A stretch of 64,000 nt of DNA from an uncultured Planctomycetota bacterium (GCA_903892515.1 CAITIS010000001.1:157562-221561), one strand, 5' to 3'; shown: positions 40,581-51,192, numbered from the stretch's first letter. Numbers and translations are program-made. The notes: a model not told the origin generated them from the sequence alone.

Positions 40581-41501
40581 CTACGCCCTACGCCCTGTCT
40601 TCCTCACCAGCGAGGTCAGTTCCTTCAGCCGGACGTTCACCGCGTGCAGCAGCACGCCGACGGCCAGGCTGCCGAAGGAAAGAATCACCAGCCCCACCGC
40701 CACGAACAGCAGCGGGAAGCTCTCGACGCGGTGGTGATCCACGTACTGGCAGATGGCCGGCAAGGCCAGCGCCACGCCCAGGCCCAGCAGCAGCAGGCAC
40801 AGCAGGCCGAAGAACGTCAGCGGCTTGACCGAGCGGAAGATGTTGAAAATCGTCCAGAGCACGCGGAAGCCGTCGCGGAACGTCCGCAACTTGGAGACCG
40901 ACCCCTCCGGCCGCTCGCCGTACGGCACAGGCACCTCGGCGATGACGTAATTGTTGTACAGCGTCTGCAAGGTCAGTTCGGTCTCGACCTCGAACCCCAC
41001 GGCCGTCAGCGGCACGCCCCGGGCCAGCTCGCGCGTGTACGCCCGATACCCGCTCATGATGTCGGCCAGGTGGCAGCCGAAGATGGTATTGATGAGGCCG
41101 CGGACCAGGCGGTTGCCGGCCACGTGCAGCGGGCGGAAGCTCTTGCCGCTGTACACTTGCAGCCGCGTGCCCACGACCATGTCGGCCCGGTCGTCGAGGA
41201 TGAGTTGGAGCAGCTTGCCCACGTCGGCGGCTGGGTAGGTGTCGTCGCCATCGACCATGACGTGGATGTCTTCATCGACGCACTCCATCATGCGGGCGAC
41301 GACGTGGCCCTTGCCCGGCACGTTGACGCGCAGCACGGTGGCGCCGTGGGTGTGGGCGATCTCAGCGGTGCGGTCGGTGGAGAGATTGTCGAAAACGTAG
41401 ATCCGCGCCTCGGGCAAGGCCGACCGGAAGTCGTCGATGACCTTGCCCACCGTGGCTTCTTCGTTCAGACATGGAATCAGAATCGCGACGGTCTTTTGCA
41501 T
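40581..41501 (-). CDS. Family 2 glycosyltransferase with C-terminal membrane helices
   Basis: 306 residues from the ATG at 41501. The GT-A fold begins VAILIPCLNEEATVGKVIDDF; the nucleotide/metal site is VMVDGDDTYPA (DxD). DIMSGYRAYTRELARGVPL and GFEVETELTLQT are acceptor-side motifs of dolichyl/polyprenyl-phosphate-type GT2 enzymes. Two transmembrane helices near the C-terminus (~225-250 and 265-290) place it at the membrane. It likely moves a sugar from a nucleotide donor to a polyprenyl phosphate, and the large GT39-like protein at 32127-34589 could use such a product. Confidence 0.85.
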   Translation of the reverse strand: MQKTVAILIPCLNEEATVGKVIDDFRSALPEARIYVFDNLSTDRTAEIAHTHGATVLRVNVPGKGHVVARMMECVDEDIHVMVDGDDTYPAADVGKLLQLILDDRADMVVGTRLQVYSGKSFRPLHVAGNRLVRGLINTIFGCHLADIMSGYRAYTRELARGVPLTAVGFEVETELTLQTLYNNYVIAEVPVPYGERPEGSVSKLRTFRDGFRVLWTIFNIFRSVKPLTFFGLLCLLLLGLGVALALPAICQYVDHHRVESFPLLFVAVGLVILSFGSLAVGVLLHAVNVRLKELTSLVRKTGRRA

Positions 41502-41640
41502 GCCCACAGGCTAATCGGCCGGGGAGGAGGGGTCAACCGTGCGTTGCGTGCAAGATGCGCCGGGTGCCATGGCCTGACTCGCCTGAGTTCACGAAGGCAA
41601 GGCTGGCCATGCTTTCGCGAACTGCACGGGCGACGTTGGG

Positions 41641-41678
41641 CATAGGTAGAACCGCTGGACAGCGCGGTTCAACCTATG
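41641..41678. repeat. CATAGGT...ACCTATG palindrome
   Basis: CATAGGTAGAACCGC pairs imperfectly with GCGGTTCAACCTATG. Same family as 28124-28159 and 48482-48519; all are followed by GGCACCCA. Confidence 0.8.
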
Positions 41679-41704
41679 GCACCCATTTTTCGGCGGTTAG
41701 TTGT

Positions 41705-41793
41705 CGTGCAAGAATAACTGGTGGCACAGCCTTTCCAGGCTGTGCGGAAACAGGCTGGAAAGCCTGTTCCACCATTTCAGTTATTCTTGCACG
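41705..41793 (-). terminator. Three-way-junction hairpin after lolD-like gene
   Basis: A perfect 16-bp outer stem CGTGCAAGAATAACTG (41705-41720) / CAGTTATTCTTGCACG (41778-41793) encloses two hairpins: CACAGCCTTTCCAGGCTGTG (41725-) and AACAGGCTGGAAAGCCTGTT. It lies 23 nt beyond the stop of the ABC ATPase. It may terminate transcription or protect the mRNA 3' end; there is no long T tract. Confidence 0.55.
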
Positions 41794-41815
41794 GCCGGTT
41801 AATGCTGTTTCGGCC

Positions 41816-42905
<1,090 letters not shown>

Positions 42906-42913
<8 letters not shown>

Positions 42914-45089
42914 ACCGGATGGCCTCCGCCGGCTCCATGATGGCCGCCCGCACGCTGGGGATCAGCGCCCCGACCAGGCCCGACATGATCGCCCAGGCGG
43001 CGATTGCCACCGCCACGGCCGGGTCAACCTGGTTGGGAATCTTCTCGAACATGAAAAACTCGCGGTCCCAGACTCTAAAGCCCGTCCACACCGCCAGCCA
43101 GTCCTGGATCTCGTTGATGTACACCACGAACAGCCAGCCGACCGTCAGCCCGATGGCGCTGCCGACCAAGCCCGTGGCGGCGCCGAAGGCCAGGAAGATT
43201 TGCGCGATGCCCGCCCCGCTGCCGCCGACGGCCCGGATGACGCCGATGTCGCGCGTCTTCTGCACCACGATCATGTAGAAGATCGCGAAGATCAGCAGCA
43301 CCGACACGAAGCTGATGATGCCGAACATCATGATGACCAGCGTCCGCTGCTTCTCGATGGCGCCGATGAAGCTGGCCATCTTCTCCCGCCAGGTGTAGAT
43401 CTCCACCGGCCAGGCGGCGCTCGATGCTTCGGGGTGGTTAAGGCTGAAGCTCTGCCACGCCTGCTGCACCTTGCGCCGGACCTCGATCAACCGGCCAGGC
43501 GCATCGTATGGCGGCCGGACCTTGATATTGATCTGTGAGCAGCGGGCCGGATCGACAAGGGTCGGGTCGGTGATGTCGCGGATTTCCGCCATGCCCAGCA
43601 GCAATTGCAGCGTCTCAAAGGGCATGTACACGCTGCTGGAGTCGATATTGTGCACGTCGGTCTTGGCGTCATCGACCAACGTAACGGTGCGGATGACCGG
43701 CGTGATGTCCATCGTGCCGCGGCCACGACCGGACGGCAGCATCACCAGCGTCATTTCGCTCCGGCCTGGCGTAACCAGGCGGACCGTCGAGCCGTCATCG
43801 ACGCGAAAACTCAGGCCCGGAATGCCCAAGCCAAGGATAACGTGGTTGTCGCCCAACCGCGCCGCGCGCAGGGAATCATCGATCTGCTTTCGCAGCTGTG
43901 CCATCAGCGCCTTGTCCTGCTTGTCGGCGGGCTTGGCCTGCTCGGCCTTGAGGGCCGGCTCGAATTCTTCGGCGTCCTTCTGATACTGCCGGGCCGACAC
44001 CAGCCGCGGCAGCGTGAGGGCGGCATTCTCCTCGGCGATACGCAGCCGGCGAATGGCGTCCTGGTCCTGCCGCGACGGGGGCAGAGACTCCTGCTTGCCT
44101 AGCAGGATCCTGATGCGGTCCAGCTCACGCTGGGTGGCTTGGATCATGGCCTCGACCGGCGGGGAGAAGTTGGCATCGGGCCAGCCCTTCTGCACGAACA
44201 GCCCCTGGGCCAGGTCCGTCACCGCCAGCCGCTCGGGCAGCCGCATGCCGCAGATATTCACGGCCGTGGTGTACTCGCGCCCGATCTTCAGCACGCCGCC
44301 CTGGGAATAAATGACCGGCGAGGCGGCCTGGATCTCCGCCATGCCCTTGCCAGTGATGGCGTACAGGCTGTGCAGCCGAAGGTTCGGCAAGTCCTGTGGC
44401 GCAATGGCCGGGAGGGCCGCCTCAAAACGCAGCGTGTACACCCGCTTGGGCAGCTTGTCGGCAGAAGGTGTCGCAGCCGTTTCGCCCGTATTCGAGCCGT
44501 TTGCCGGCGCCGGCGCCACGCCCGCGAGCCGCTGCTCCGAAAGCGTGACCTTGCCGGTGACCTCTTTGACTTCCCGGCCATCGGAGTACACCAGGCCAAC
44601 GGCATCGAGCGTGATGGGCGCGTCCAGATCGATCTTGCCACCGGTCAGCATCTCGGCGTGAGCCATCTGGCCGGGGCCTTCAAAGACGACAGTGGTCTGG
44701 CCCGCGTGGCTGCTGGACGCCGCGGCCACGGCACCCGGTTGGAGGGTGGGTTGAACGTGGTTCGCTGCCGTGTCTGGACCCTGGTGGGACTCGTCGCTTC
44801 GCTCCTGGGCCCACCCTGCATGAACCACGTGGTAGTCGCTGTCCATGCGGTACCGGCCGGTCAGTTCAGCGATGAATTCGTCATACCGCCCGATGGCCGA
44901 AAGCGTGGGCGATTCGATGATGATCTCGCCGAAGATGCCCTTGGCGGCGAACTCGGCCTTGCGCAAGAAGCCGTCCATGACGCTGACGACGATCAGCACC
45001 ATGGCCACGCACAAGGCCACCGCCGCCACCGCGATCAACGCCAGGTAGCGCCGCCGAAGAAACTTCAGACATAGGAACAGCTTGTACAT
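42906..45089 (-). CDS. LolC/LolE-type ABC permease
   Basis: 727 residues; start placed at the ATG 45089 (YKLFLCLKFLRRRYLALIAVAAVALCVAMVLIVVSVMDGFLRK), since upstream frame is repeat DNA. One N-terminal transmembrane helix, a large periplasmic region (~45-600), and three C-terminal helices (RTLVIMMFGIISFVSVLLIFAIFYMIVV, GIAQIFLAFGAATGLVGSAIG, and the last before MEPAEAIRYE) are the MacB/LolE topology. The periplasmic part is much larger than in E. coli LolE (~415 residues total). A ~45-residue insertion at residues ~86-133 is encoded by an intergenic palindrome. Confidence 0.87.
44690..44830. repeat. Intergenic palindrome inserted in frame in the permease gene
   Basis: CGTGGCTGCTGGACGCCGCG with GGCCACGGCACCC, as seen in intergenic copies near 7992, 10617 and 12403, lies in frame. 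It encodes VAAASSSHAGQTT, nearly the peptide found in the CobA-HemD insert. Confidence 0.8.
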
Positions 45090-45109
45090 TTCGCTCGCCG
45101 AAAACGGCG

Positions 45110-45230
45110 GGATTCGATATTCGATATTCGATATCAGGAACAACGGGCCACTCAGCACCGACCCGTCTTTCCTAATATCGAATATCCAATATCGAATATC
45201 GCCTTTTGCCTTTTTCCGTGTTCTCCGTGG
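45110..45230. repeat. ATATTCGATATC and CCGTGGTTAAG arrays between lysS and permease
   Basis: GATTCGATATTCGATATTCG (45110-45129) faces CCTAATATCGAATATCC and AATATCGAATATCGCC (45172-45205), an inverted pair. TCCGTGTTCTCCGTGGTTAAG (21 bp in all, 45216-45236) runs into the lysS stop codon. Confidence 0.75.
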
Positions 45231-46871
45231 TTAAGTCGTTGTCGGCCGAAGCAGCGGGAAAAAGATCACGTCGCGGATGGACGCGCTGTTCGTCAGCAGC
45301 ATGACCGCCCGGTCGATGCCGATGCCCAGCCCGCCGGCCGGCGGCATGCCGTGCCGCAGCGCCGCCACGAAATCCTCGTCCATCACCCGCATCGTCTCGT
45401 TGGCCGCCTCGCCCTTGAGCTGCTGGCGGAAGTTCGCTTCCTGCACGGCCGGGTCGTTCAACTCGGTGTAGGCGTTGGCTAGTTCCATGCCGGCCACGAA
45501 GCACTCGAACCGCAGCGCCACCGTCGGATCATCAGCCTTGCGCCGCGTCAGCGGACAAATCGCCGCCGGGTAGTCGATCACGAACACCGGCTTGTCGCTC
45601 TTGGCCAGTTCCGGCTCGACCACTGACTCGAAGATATCATTGACGACCACAGCCAGGTCTTTGTTCGACTCGGTCAGCCCCAACGCCTTGGCCTTGGCCC
45701 GCACGGCTGCATCGTCCTTCCAATCCACGCCGGCGTGTTCCTGAATCAGGTCCGCATACTTCTTCCGCGGCCAGGGCGGCGTGAAGTCGATTACTCGCCC
45801 GCAGTATGGCAAAGCGATCTTGTTCGCCTCCCAGTACGGGACCAGGAGTTCCAACTCCTCCATGGTCACGTTCGCGTTGCCGGCCAGCTCCTTGCGGAAA
45901 AGCTCTTTGATCTCTTCAGGGGACTTCTGGGCCGCGCCCTCGCCGGCGGTGGTCTGCGCCTTTTGCTGGGCGGCGATGGCGCGATCGCACGCAGCCATCA
46001 AGGGCGACAGGCAAATCTCCCTGCCCGCCGTGCTGACCAACTCTTCGGTGATCTCCATCATCACGTTGTAGTCGGCGTAGGCCTGGTAGAGTTCCATCAT
46101 CGTGAATTCGGGATTGTGCCGCGGGGACATGCCTTCGTTGCGGAATTGCCGCCCGATCTCAAAGACCTTGGGCATGCCGCCCACCAGCAGCCGCTTGAGG
46201 TACAGCTCGGGGCTGATCCGCAGGAACAGGTCGACGTCCAGCGTGTTGTGGTGCGTGACGAACGGCCGGGCCGCCGCACCGCCGTACTGGGCCTGAAGAA
46301 TCGGCGTCTCGACCTCGACGAAGCCGCGCCGGCTCAGCAGTTCGCGGAACTTGCCGAGGATCGCCAGCCGCTTGTAAAAAACGGCCATGCTCTCGGGGTT
46401 CGTCATCAAGTCGAGATAACGCTGACGATAGCGGGTTTCCAAGTCCTGCAGGCCGTGGAACTTTTCGGGCATGGGCAGCAGGCTCTTGGTGAGCAGGCTG
46501 ACCTTGTCGGCGAAGATCGTGACCTCGCCGGTCCGGGTGCGCATGAGCGGGCCCGACGCCGCCACGATGTCGCCTAAGTCCAGCAGCTTGACCATTTCCC
46601 AGGTCTTGGCGTCCAGGACATCGCGGCGGAAAGCCACCTGCATTGCCCCGGTGTGGTCGCGCAGGTGAGCGAAGATCAGCTTGCCCATGGCGCGATACAG
46701 AACGACCCGCCCGGCCGTGTCGGCGGACTGGCCTTCCTCGCCATCCTTGTAGCGGCCCACAATGGATGCAGTGTCCTCGGCCGAATCGTACCGGCCGCCG
46801 TAGGGGTCAAAGCCCAGCTCGCGCAACTTCTCGAGCTTGGCCAGACGATCCTGATATACCTTTTCAAGCAT
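45231..46871 (-). CDS. lysS: Lysyl-tRNA synthetase, class II
   Basis: 546 residues from the ATG at 46871 (MLEKVYQDRLAKLEKLRELG). N-terminal OB-fold anticodon-binding domain (to ~150) with RVVLYRAMGKLIFAHLRDHTGAMQV; class II motif 1 around GFVEVETPILQAQYGGAAARPFVTHHN, motif 2 RQFRNEGMSPRHNPEFTMMELYQAYADYN and motif 3 GLGIGIDRAVMLLTNSASIRDVIFFPLLRP. About 40 residues longer than E. coli LysS because of an insertion (AQQKAQTTAGEGAAQKSPEE and following). The stop codon TAA is the first base block of a TTAACCACGGAG repeat. Confidence 0.95.
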   Translation of the reverse strand: MLEKVYQDRLAKLEKLRELGFDPYGGRYDSAEDTASIVGRYKDGEEGQSADTAGRVVLYRAMGKLIFAHLRDHTGAMQVAFRRDVLDAKTWEMVKLLDLGDIVAASGPLMRTRTGEVTIFADKVSLLTKSLLPMPEKFHGLQDLETRYRQRYLDLMTNPESMAVFYKRLAILGKFRELLSRRGFVEVETPILQAQYGGAAARPFVTHHNTLDVDLFLRISPELYLKRLLVGGMPKVFEIGRQFRNEGMSPRHNPEFTMMELYQAYADYNVMMEITEELVSTAGREICLSPLMAACDRAIAAQQKAQTTAGEGAAQKSPEEIKELFRKELAGNANVTMEELELLVPYWEANKIALPYCGRVIDFTPPWPRKKYADLIQEHAGVDWKDDAAVRAKAKALGLTESNKDLAVVVNDIFESVVEPELAKSDKPVFVIDYPAAICPLTRRKADDPTVALRFECFVAGMELANAYTELNDPAVQEANFRQQLKGEAANETMRVMDEDFVAALRHGMPPAGGLGIGIDRAVMLLTNSASIRDVIFFPLLRPTTT

Positions 46872-46987
46872 AAGAATTAAGCCTTTGTGCAGGGCAGGCA
46901 GTTTCGCCCAGCGAGCGGGTGAAGTCAAGGCAATCACGGTTGGGGAAAGGCAGGGGGCCTGACTGCGCTTTCTGGCCGTCCGGATTT

Positions 46988-47180
46988 GTCGTGTAACAGG
47001 CCCCGGCTTCAGCCGGGGTGCCAGGTGGCCAACAGACGCAATCAGCCCGGTTCACCGGGCTTGAGGCTGTGCCTTGAGGCAAATGGCTCAAGCCGCAAAC
47101 CGGTAAGCCCGTTGAAACGGGCTGGCGGAATGTGGGGCAATCCGCTTCACCCCGGCTAAAGCCGGGGCCTGTTACACGGC
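46988..47180. repeat. Gene-less REP element related to the RAYT element
   Basis: GTCGTGTAACAGGCC (46988-47002) is identical to the left end of the transposase element at 18144, and GGCCTGTTACACGGC (47166-47180) matches its right end with one change. Inside are hairpins CCCCGGCTTCAGCCGGGG, AGCCCGGTTCACCGGGCT, AGCCCGTTGAAACGGGCT and CCCCGGCTAAAGCCGGGG. No reading frame. The rest of the 480-bp gap (to 47353) holds a GCGTAGGG-type stretch and CGGGCGAGACGCCCGCG near 47325. Confidence 0.85.
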
Positions 47181-47353
47181 TCGATCAGGGCCCGCGGCAA
47201 CAGCACCTCTCGCCAGGAATTGTAGTCTCACACAAGGTAGGGCGGAGGGCGTAGGGGGCGAAACGGCGTTTGCCGGCCACACGCCGCGCCTGCAAGAACG
47301 ACAGTCGAGGACAATGCCACGACCGGGCGAGACGCCCGCGGCACGTCGCCGCA

Positions 47354-48370
47354 TCATGGGTTCGCGTGCGTGAGGCGGGCGATGCCGCGCCGAACCTGCT
47401 GCGCGTTGCCGGTGCGGTGGACGCTGAGTTTGCGGTAGTTTTCCAGTGCGGCCTGGCGCTGACCGGCTGCTTCCTGCAGGACGGCAAGGTCGAACACGTA
47501 CGAAAGATCGTCAGACGCCGGCTTGATGTGCGTCATGGCCTCGACCGCTCCGGCGTAATCTCCCTTTTGCGCCAAGGCCATCACCTTGCCCGCGCCGGCC
47601 TCGCCCAGCGGCAGCAGTTCGACCTTTTCCTGCCCCTGCATCGGCTGGATCATGTCGCAGAAGGTGTCCAGGCCAATCGTCAGCGTCTGGCGGACCGCCT
47701 CATCGGCGGGCGGCACATTGGCCGGAGCATCAGGCCGATGCAGCCCCAGCGGGCCGAAGGAAAGCCGATCCGTCCGCGAGTCGTACGACTGCCGCGTCTC
47801 GACGGTGAAAGGCTGCTGGCCTTGCGGCTGGACGACGAACTCCACCACCGTCTCGATGCGGCGGACGAGCATGGGCGCCGGCTGGCTGGTGAGGTCGTGG
47901 TAGCGGTCGGTAACGCGGATGATGCGATTGGAGTGCGTCTCTTCGACCCGCACGCGCAGCACGGCCGAAATGACGCAGGGGCGATTCAACTCCTGCGGAC
48001 TGGCGATGACGTTGGGCTGCGTAGACGCCTGGCATGTCGCCGGCCAGATGGCGGTGCACGTGGGGGCTGCGTCCTGGGCACTGCTTTGCGCGGCCTGCGA
48101 CACCTCCGACAGAGACGTCGGCTGGGAAGCGGCCTTCTGCCGGCGAACGTCGAGACGCTTCTGCAGCTCCCCGGCCAGGAAGTCGCCCGCCCAGTCGGGC
48201 CCCTCTTCCACCTGGAACTGGCCCACGCTCAGCAGGTGCGCGTCCATCGGCACCGGCACATCAGGCCCCAGCAGGTACGGCACCGAAACGGTGGCCGTCG
48301 CGCCGGCGCAGCCCAACATGGAAGCTGCAAGTAAGAGGACGGCGATTCCCAATATGCGTTTGATTCCCAC
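47354..48370 (-). CDS. Lipoprotein of unknown function with C-terminal TPR-like tail
   Basis: 338 residues. The start is taken as GTG at 48370, which gives a compact lipoprotein signal (MGIKRILGIAVLLLAASMLG then Cys21). No ATG exists at a sensible place. After the lipobox: VPYLLGPDVPVPMDAHLLSVGQF, WAGDFLAGELQKRLDVRR, a Ser/Gln/Ala linker, and a beta-rich core (VISAVLRVRVEETHSNRIIRVTDRYHDL, VVEFVVQPQGQQPF). The tail is helical (GDYAGAVEAMTHIKP, RQAALENYRKLSVH). The fold may be of the peptidoglycan/outer-membrane assembly-lipoprotein type, but I do not recognise the family. Confidence 0.65.
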   Translation of the reverse strand: MGIKRILGIAVLLLAASMLGCAGATATVSVPYLLGPDVPVPMDAHLLSVGQFQVEEGPDWAGDFLAGELQKRLDVRRQKAASQPTSLSEVSQAAQSSAQDAAPTCTAIWPATCQASTQPNVIASPQELNRPCVISAVLRVRVEETHSNRIIRVTDRYHDLTSQPAPMLVRRIETVVEFVVQPQGQQPFTVETRQSYDSRTDRLSFGPLGLHRPDAPANVPPADEAVRQTLTIGLDTFCDMIQPMQGQEKVELLPLGEAGAGKVMALAQKGDYAGAVEAMTHIKPASDDLSYVFDLAVLQEAAGQRQAALENYRKLSVHRTGNAQQVRRGIARLTHANP

Positions 48371-48480
48371 GCAAACATGGTAGGCCGGCCGAACAGGTTG
48401 GGCAAATTCGGTATTGTCGCCGAGCGTGGGCGGCAACGGCTGGCCGGCGCAGGCAGGCGTGAGTGCCTGTGGTGGGTTAT

Positions 48481-48553
48481 GCATAGGTAGAGCCGCTGGA
48501 CAGCGCGACTCAACCTATGGCACCCATTCCGCGTGGCTCAACCTATGGCACCG
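48481..48553. repeat. CATAGGT...ACCTATG palindrome between divergent lipoprotein genes
   Basis: CATAGGT (48482-48488) and ACCTATG (48513-48519) with GCCGC/GCG between; a second half-copy GTGGCTCAACCTATGGCACC follows (48534-48553). Confidence 0.75.
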
Positions 48554-48637
48554 GTGAATGCACGCCGACGCACTCGCGCCTGCGTACAATTCGCCCCAAC
48601 TGGAATTCCGTCGAACCGTCACGCTAAGCTTCTGCGA

Positions 48638-49777
48638 ATGCCTCGACACGCACTAATGCTGTTGCTGCTGCTGGCGGCCATTCTGGGCCTGTCCGGCTGT
48701 TCGGCCGCTCAGGCCAAGTTGCTGGGCATGCTCAACGGACAGCTGTTCATCGGCTATGACACACTGGCCTTGCCCGGCGAGGCCGTCGACGTGAAGGTGC
48801 GGCTTCAGGGCGGATCAATGCTGCGCGACAAGCCCGGCTACGTGGTGCGATTCTACGACGGCGGGCAATTGTTCAAGGCGGCAGAGACCGACGACGATGG
48901 CAACGCCTGCGTCAGCTTCACCAGCCAGCAGAGCGGCGACGTGCTCCTGTCGGCTGGCTTTTCACCCAACGGTTTTCTCGACGAACCGCCGCCCCCCACC
49001 AACGTGCTGGTGGCCTGCCGACCGGCCGACGCGCCCATGATCGTAGTGGACCTGGACCAGACGCTGGTGGCCTCGGGCATCGTCGATGTGCTGCTGGATA
49101 AGGCCCGGCCCGTTCCCGACGCTCAGCGGGTCGTGCAGCGGCTGGCCGGGCAGTACACCATCATCTACCTCACCGGCCGGCCCGACCTGTTCACGATTCG
49201 CACGCGACAATGGCTGGCGGAGAACGGCTTTCCTCGGGCGGTGCTGCTGATGGCCAGCATGAGCGACATGCTGAGCGGGCAATTCAAGCCCCGCGTGCTG
49301 GGCGGCCTGCACGAGCGTTTCACCAACCTGCGCTTCGGCATCGGCGACAAGGCCTCGGACATGCGGGCCTACGCCGCCAGCGGCATGACGGGCGTCATGC
49401 TGCTGAACGTGGCCGACGACGCCTCGCCGGACGATCTGTGGAAGCAGATGCGCGAGCTGCAAGCCCTGCCGCCCAACACGCAAGTGGTGCAGAGCTGGCG
49501 GCAGATCGAGCAGGTCATCTTCGAGAACCAGCAATTCCCCGCCGACCAGGCACAGCGGCAACTGATGGACCTGGCGGGCCAACGCGAGCAGGAGCAGCAG
49601 CTCAAGAGTATGCCGCCCCAGGCCCACAGCCAAGCCGGTGGCCAGGCTTCGAGCCGCTCCGCCAGTTCGCCCGCCGGGCACAACGCCGGCACGCCGCCAC
49701 GCACATTCCGCCATGGCCGGCACGGGTTGGGCCAGGGCCTGCCCGCTTCCTCGCAGCCGGCGAGCCAACCACAATGA
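48638..49777 (+). CDS. Lipoprotein with HAD-type phosphatase domain (lipin LNS2-like)
   Basis: 379 residues. Lipoprotein signal MPRHALMLLLLLAAILGLSG with Cys21. Residues ~35-120 form a beta-sandwich-like domain (LFIGYDTLALPGEAVDVKVRLQGG...). Then a HAD fold begins with VVDLDQTLVASG, giving nucleophile Asp138 and acid/base Asp140. It continues with IIYLTGRPDLFTIRTRQWLAENGFP (motif II Thr) and FGIGDKASDMRAY (motif IV). This arrangement resembles the LNS2 phosphatidate-phosphatase-like domain. A Gln-rich, disordered C-terminus ends SSQPASQPQ. Being a lipoprotein, it would act outside the cytoplasm. The next lipoprotein gene overlaps by 4 bp. Confidence 0.75.
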   Translation: MPRHALMLLLLLAAILGLSGCSAAQAKLLGMLNGQLFIGYDTLALPGEAVDVKVRLQGGSMLRDKPGYVVRFYDGGQLFKAAETDDDGNACVSFTSQQSGDVLLSAGFSPNGFLDEPPPPTNVLVACRPADAPMIVVDLDQTLVASGIVDVLLDKARPVPDAQRVVQRLAGQYTIIYLTGRPDLFTIRTRQWLAENGFPRAVLLMASMSDMLSGQFKPRVLGGLHERFTNLRFGIGDKASDMRAYAASGMTGVMLLNVADDASPDDLWKQMRELQALPPNTQVVQSWRQIEQVIFENQQFPADQAQRQLMDLAGQREQEQQLKSMPPQAHSQAGGQASSRSASSPAGHNAGTPPRTFRHGRHGLGQGLPASSQPASQPQ

Positions 49778-51165
49778 TGCGGACCTCATTGGCCATCTTG
49801 ACGCTTTTGCTGCTGGCCCTGCTGGCTGGCTGCGGCATTGAAAAGCAGCCGCTCTCGGGCGACCAGATCGGGCAGTACTGGTATCTCGAAGAAGACCCCT
49901 GGCCCGGCGCGGTCAAGCCCCAGTGGCACATCGCCGGCCACCGGATTCCCACCAAGTTCACGATTCTGAAGAAGCGCAGCGCCGATGCGGCCATCTTCAG
50001 CCTGGTGCGAACGGGCTTTGAGGTCATGCAGGGCGCCGACGAGGTGCAGGTCGGCATCACGCCAGAAGAGGCCACCGGCGGAGCCAATCTGCTGCGCCGC
50101 GCCCGGCTGGCGCTGGTCAAACTCCAGGCCAACCTGTCGGGGTCGCAATCGGCGGATCGCTGGGCCAAAGCCGTCAGCGAGATGCTCGTCACGGCCGAGG
50201 ATATTTCCCGCGTGCTGGAAGAGGCCAGTGGCGGCGAGGCCGGCAAATCCAGCCGAACGGCCGACGAAATCATGGGCTACCAGATGCTGCTGCAGGTCGT
50301 CGTGGGGCAATTCTCCCCGCGGGCCAACGTGGCCTTTGGCAATCTGCAAGCGGGCCAGACCGCCCTCAGGATCAACGACGCCTTGATGGACGGCCTGCTG
50401 GAACTTTCTTTCGGCTGGGCGGGCAAGCAGACGCCGCCCAAGGCCCGGCAACGCGTGCAGGAGCAATTCGCCAAGGCCCACCAGCCCAACCAGGCCCAGC
50501 CGGCGGTGCAGGATATATTGATGCAGTACTTGAGGGAGGCCCCGCCGGCCGAGGGGGATCGCAAGGCGGCGCAGTTCGAGATGGCGCTGAAGGTGGCGCC
50601 GATGCTGCTGGAAGAGTTGGAGGATTTCGCGCGGCAGTGGGACAAGCTGCGGTCGGTCAGCCTGGAGTTCCGCACCGACGGCCAGCAGACGATAGGCTCG
50701 GTGACGCTGGACGTGGAACCGGGCCAGAACGTCCGCCTGGCCATGGGCCTGATGCCCACGCTGGTCTTTACGGGCGGCAGCTGCCGCATCACGCTGGTGC
50801 CCACCGATGACGCCACGCGGGAAACGCTGATCCTGTTCCAGAGCCAGCGCGGCGGCTCGTGCGAGATTCGCTATGAAGGGCTGGTGTACGCGCTGGCCCG
50901 GCTGGTCGTGCCCGTGGACAACGCCGTGCTGCGCGAGATCCGGCTGCAGCGCCACGGCACGTACCGGGGATGGAACCTGACCAACGTCGAGTTGCTGATG
51001 AATACCAACACCATCGGCCAGGACAACCGACGCATGTACGCCATGCACTTCGTCCAATTCCGCCAGCCGGTCCGTGGGCCTTTCGACGTGGACATCGTCA
51101 GCTCGCACCAGTCCCAAAGCATCTCCTACCTCCGCCCGGCCATGCGGTACACGTGGCGGAAGTAG
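49774..51165 (+). CDS. Lipoprotein of unknown function
   Basis: 463 residues; ATG overlaps the preceding stop (ATGA), so the two lipoproteins are translated together. Signal MMRTSLAILTLLLLALLAG then Cys20. The central part is helical (TPEEATGGANLLRRARLALVKLQANL, MLVTAEDISRVLEEASGG, APMLLEELEDFARQWDKL). The C-terminal third is beta-rich (SVSLEFRTDGQQTIGSVTLDVEPGQ, GYRGW-type strands and VELLMNTNTIGQD). No catalytic motif seen. Possibly a structural partner of the HAD lipoprotein. Confidence 0.7.
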   Translation: MMRTSLAILTLLLLALLAGCGIEKQPLSGDQIGQYWYLEEDPWPGAVKPQWHIAGHRIPTKFTILKKRSADAAIFSLVRTGFEVMQGADEVQVGITPEEATGGANLLRRARLALVKLQANLSGSQSADRWAKAVSEMLVTAEDISRVLEEASGGEAGKSSRTADEIMGYQMLLQVVVGQFSPRANVAFGNLQAGQTALRINDALMDGLLELSFGWAGKQTPPKARQRVQEQFAKAHQPNQAQPAVQDILMQYLREAPPAEGDRKAAQFEMALKVAPMLLEELEDFARQWDKLRSVSLEFRTDGQQTIGSVTLDVEPGQNVRLAMGLMPTLVFTGGSCRITLVPTDDATRETLILFQSQRGGSCEIRYEGLVYALARLVVPVDNAVLREIRLQRHGTYRGWNLTNVELLMNTNTIGQDNRRMYAMHFVQFRQPVRGPFDVDIVSSHQSQSISYLRPAMRYTWRK

Positions 51166-51192
51166 CTAACGTGGCTTGGCGGGAGACGGCTG

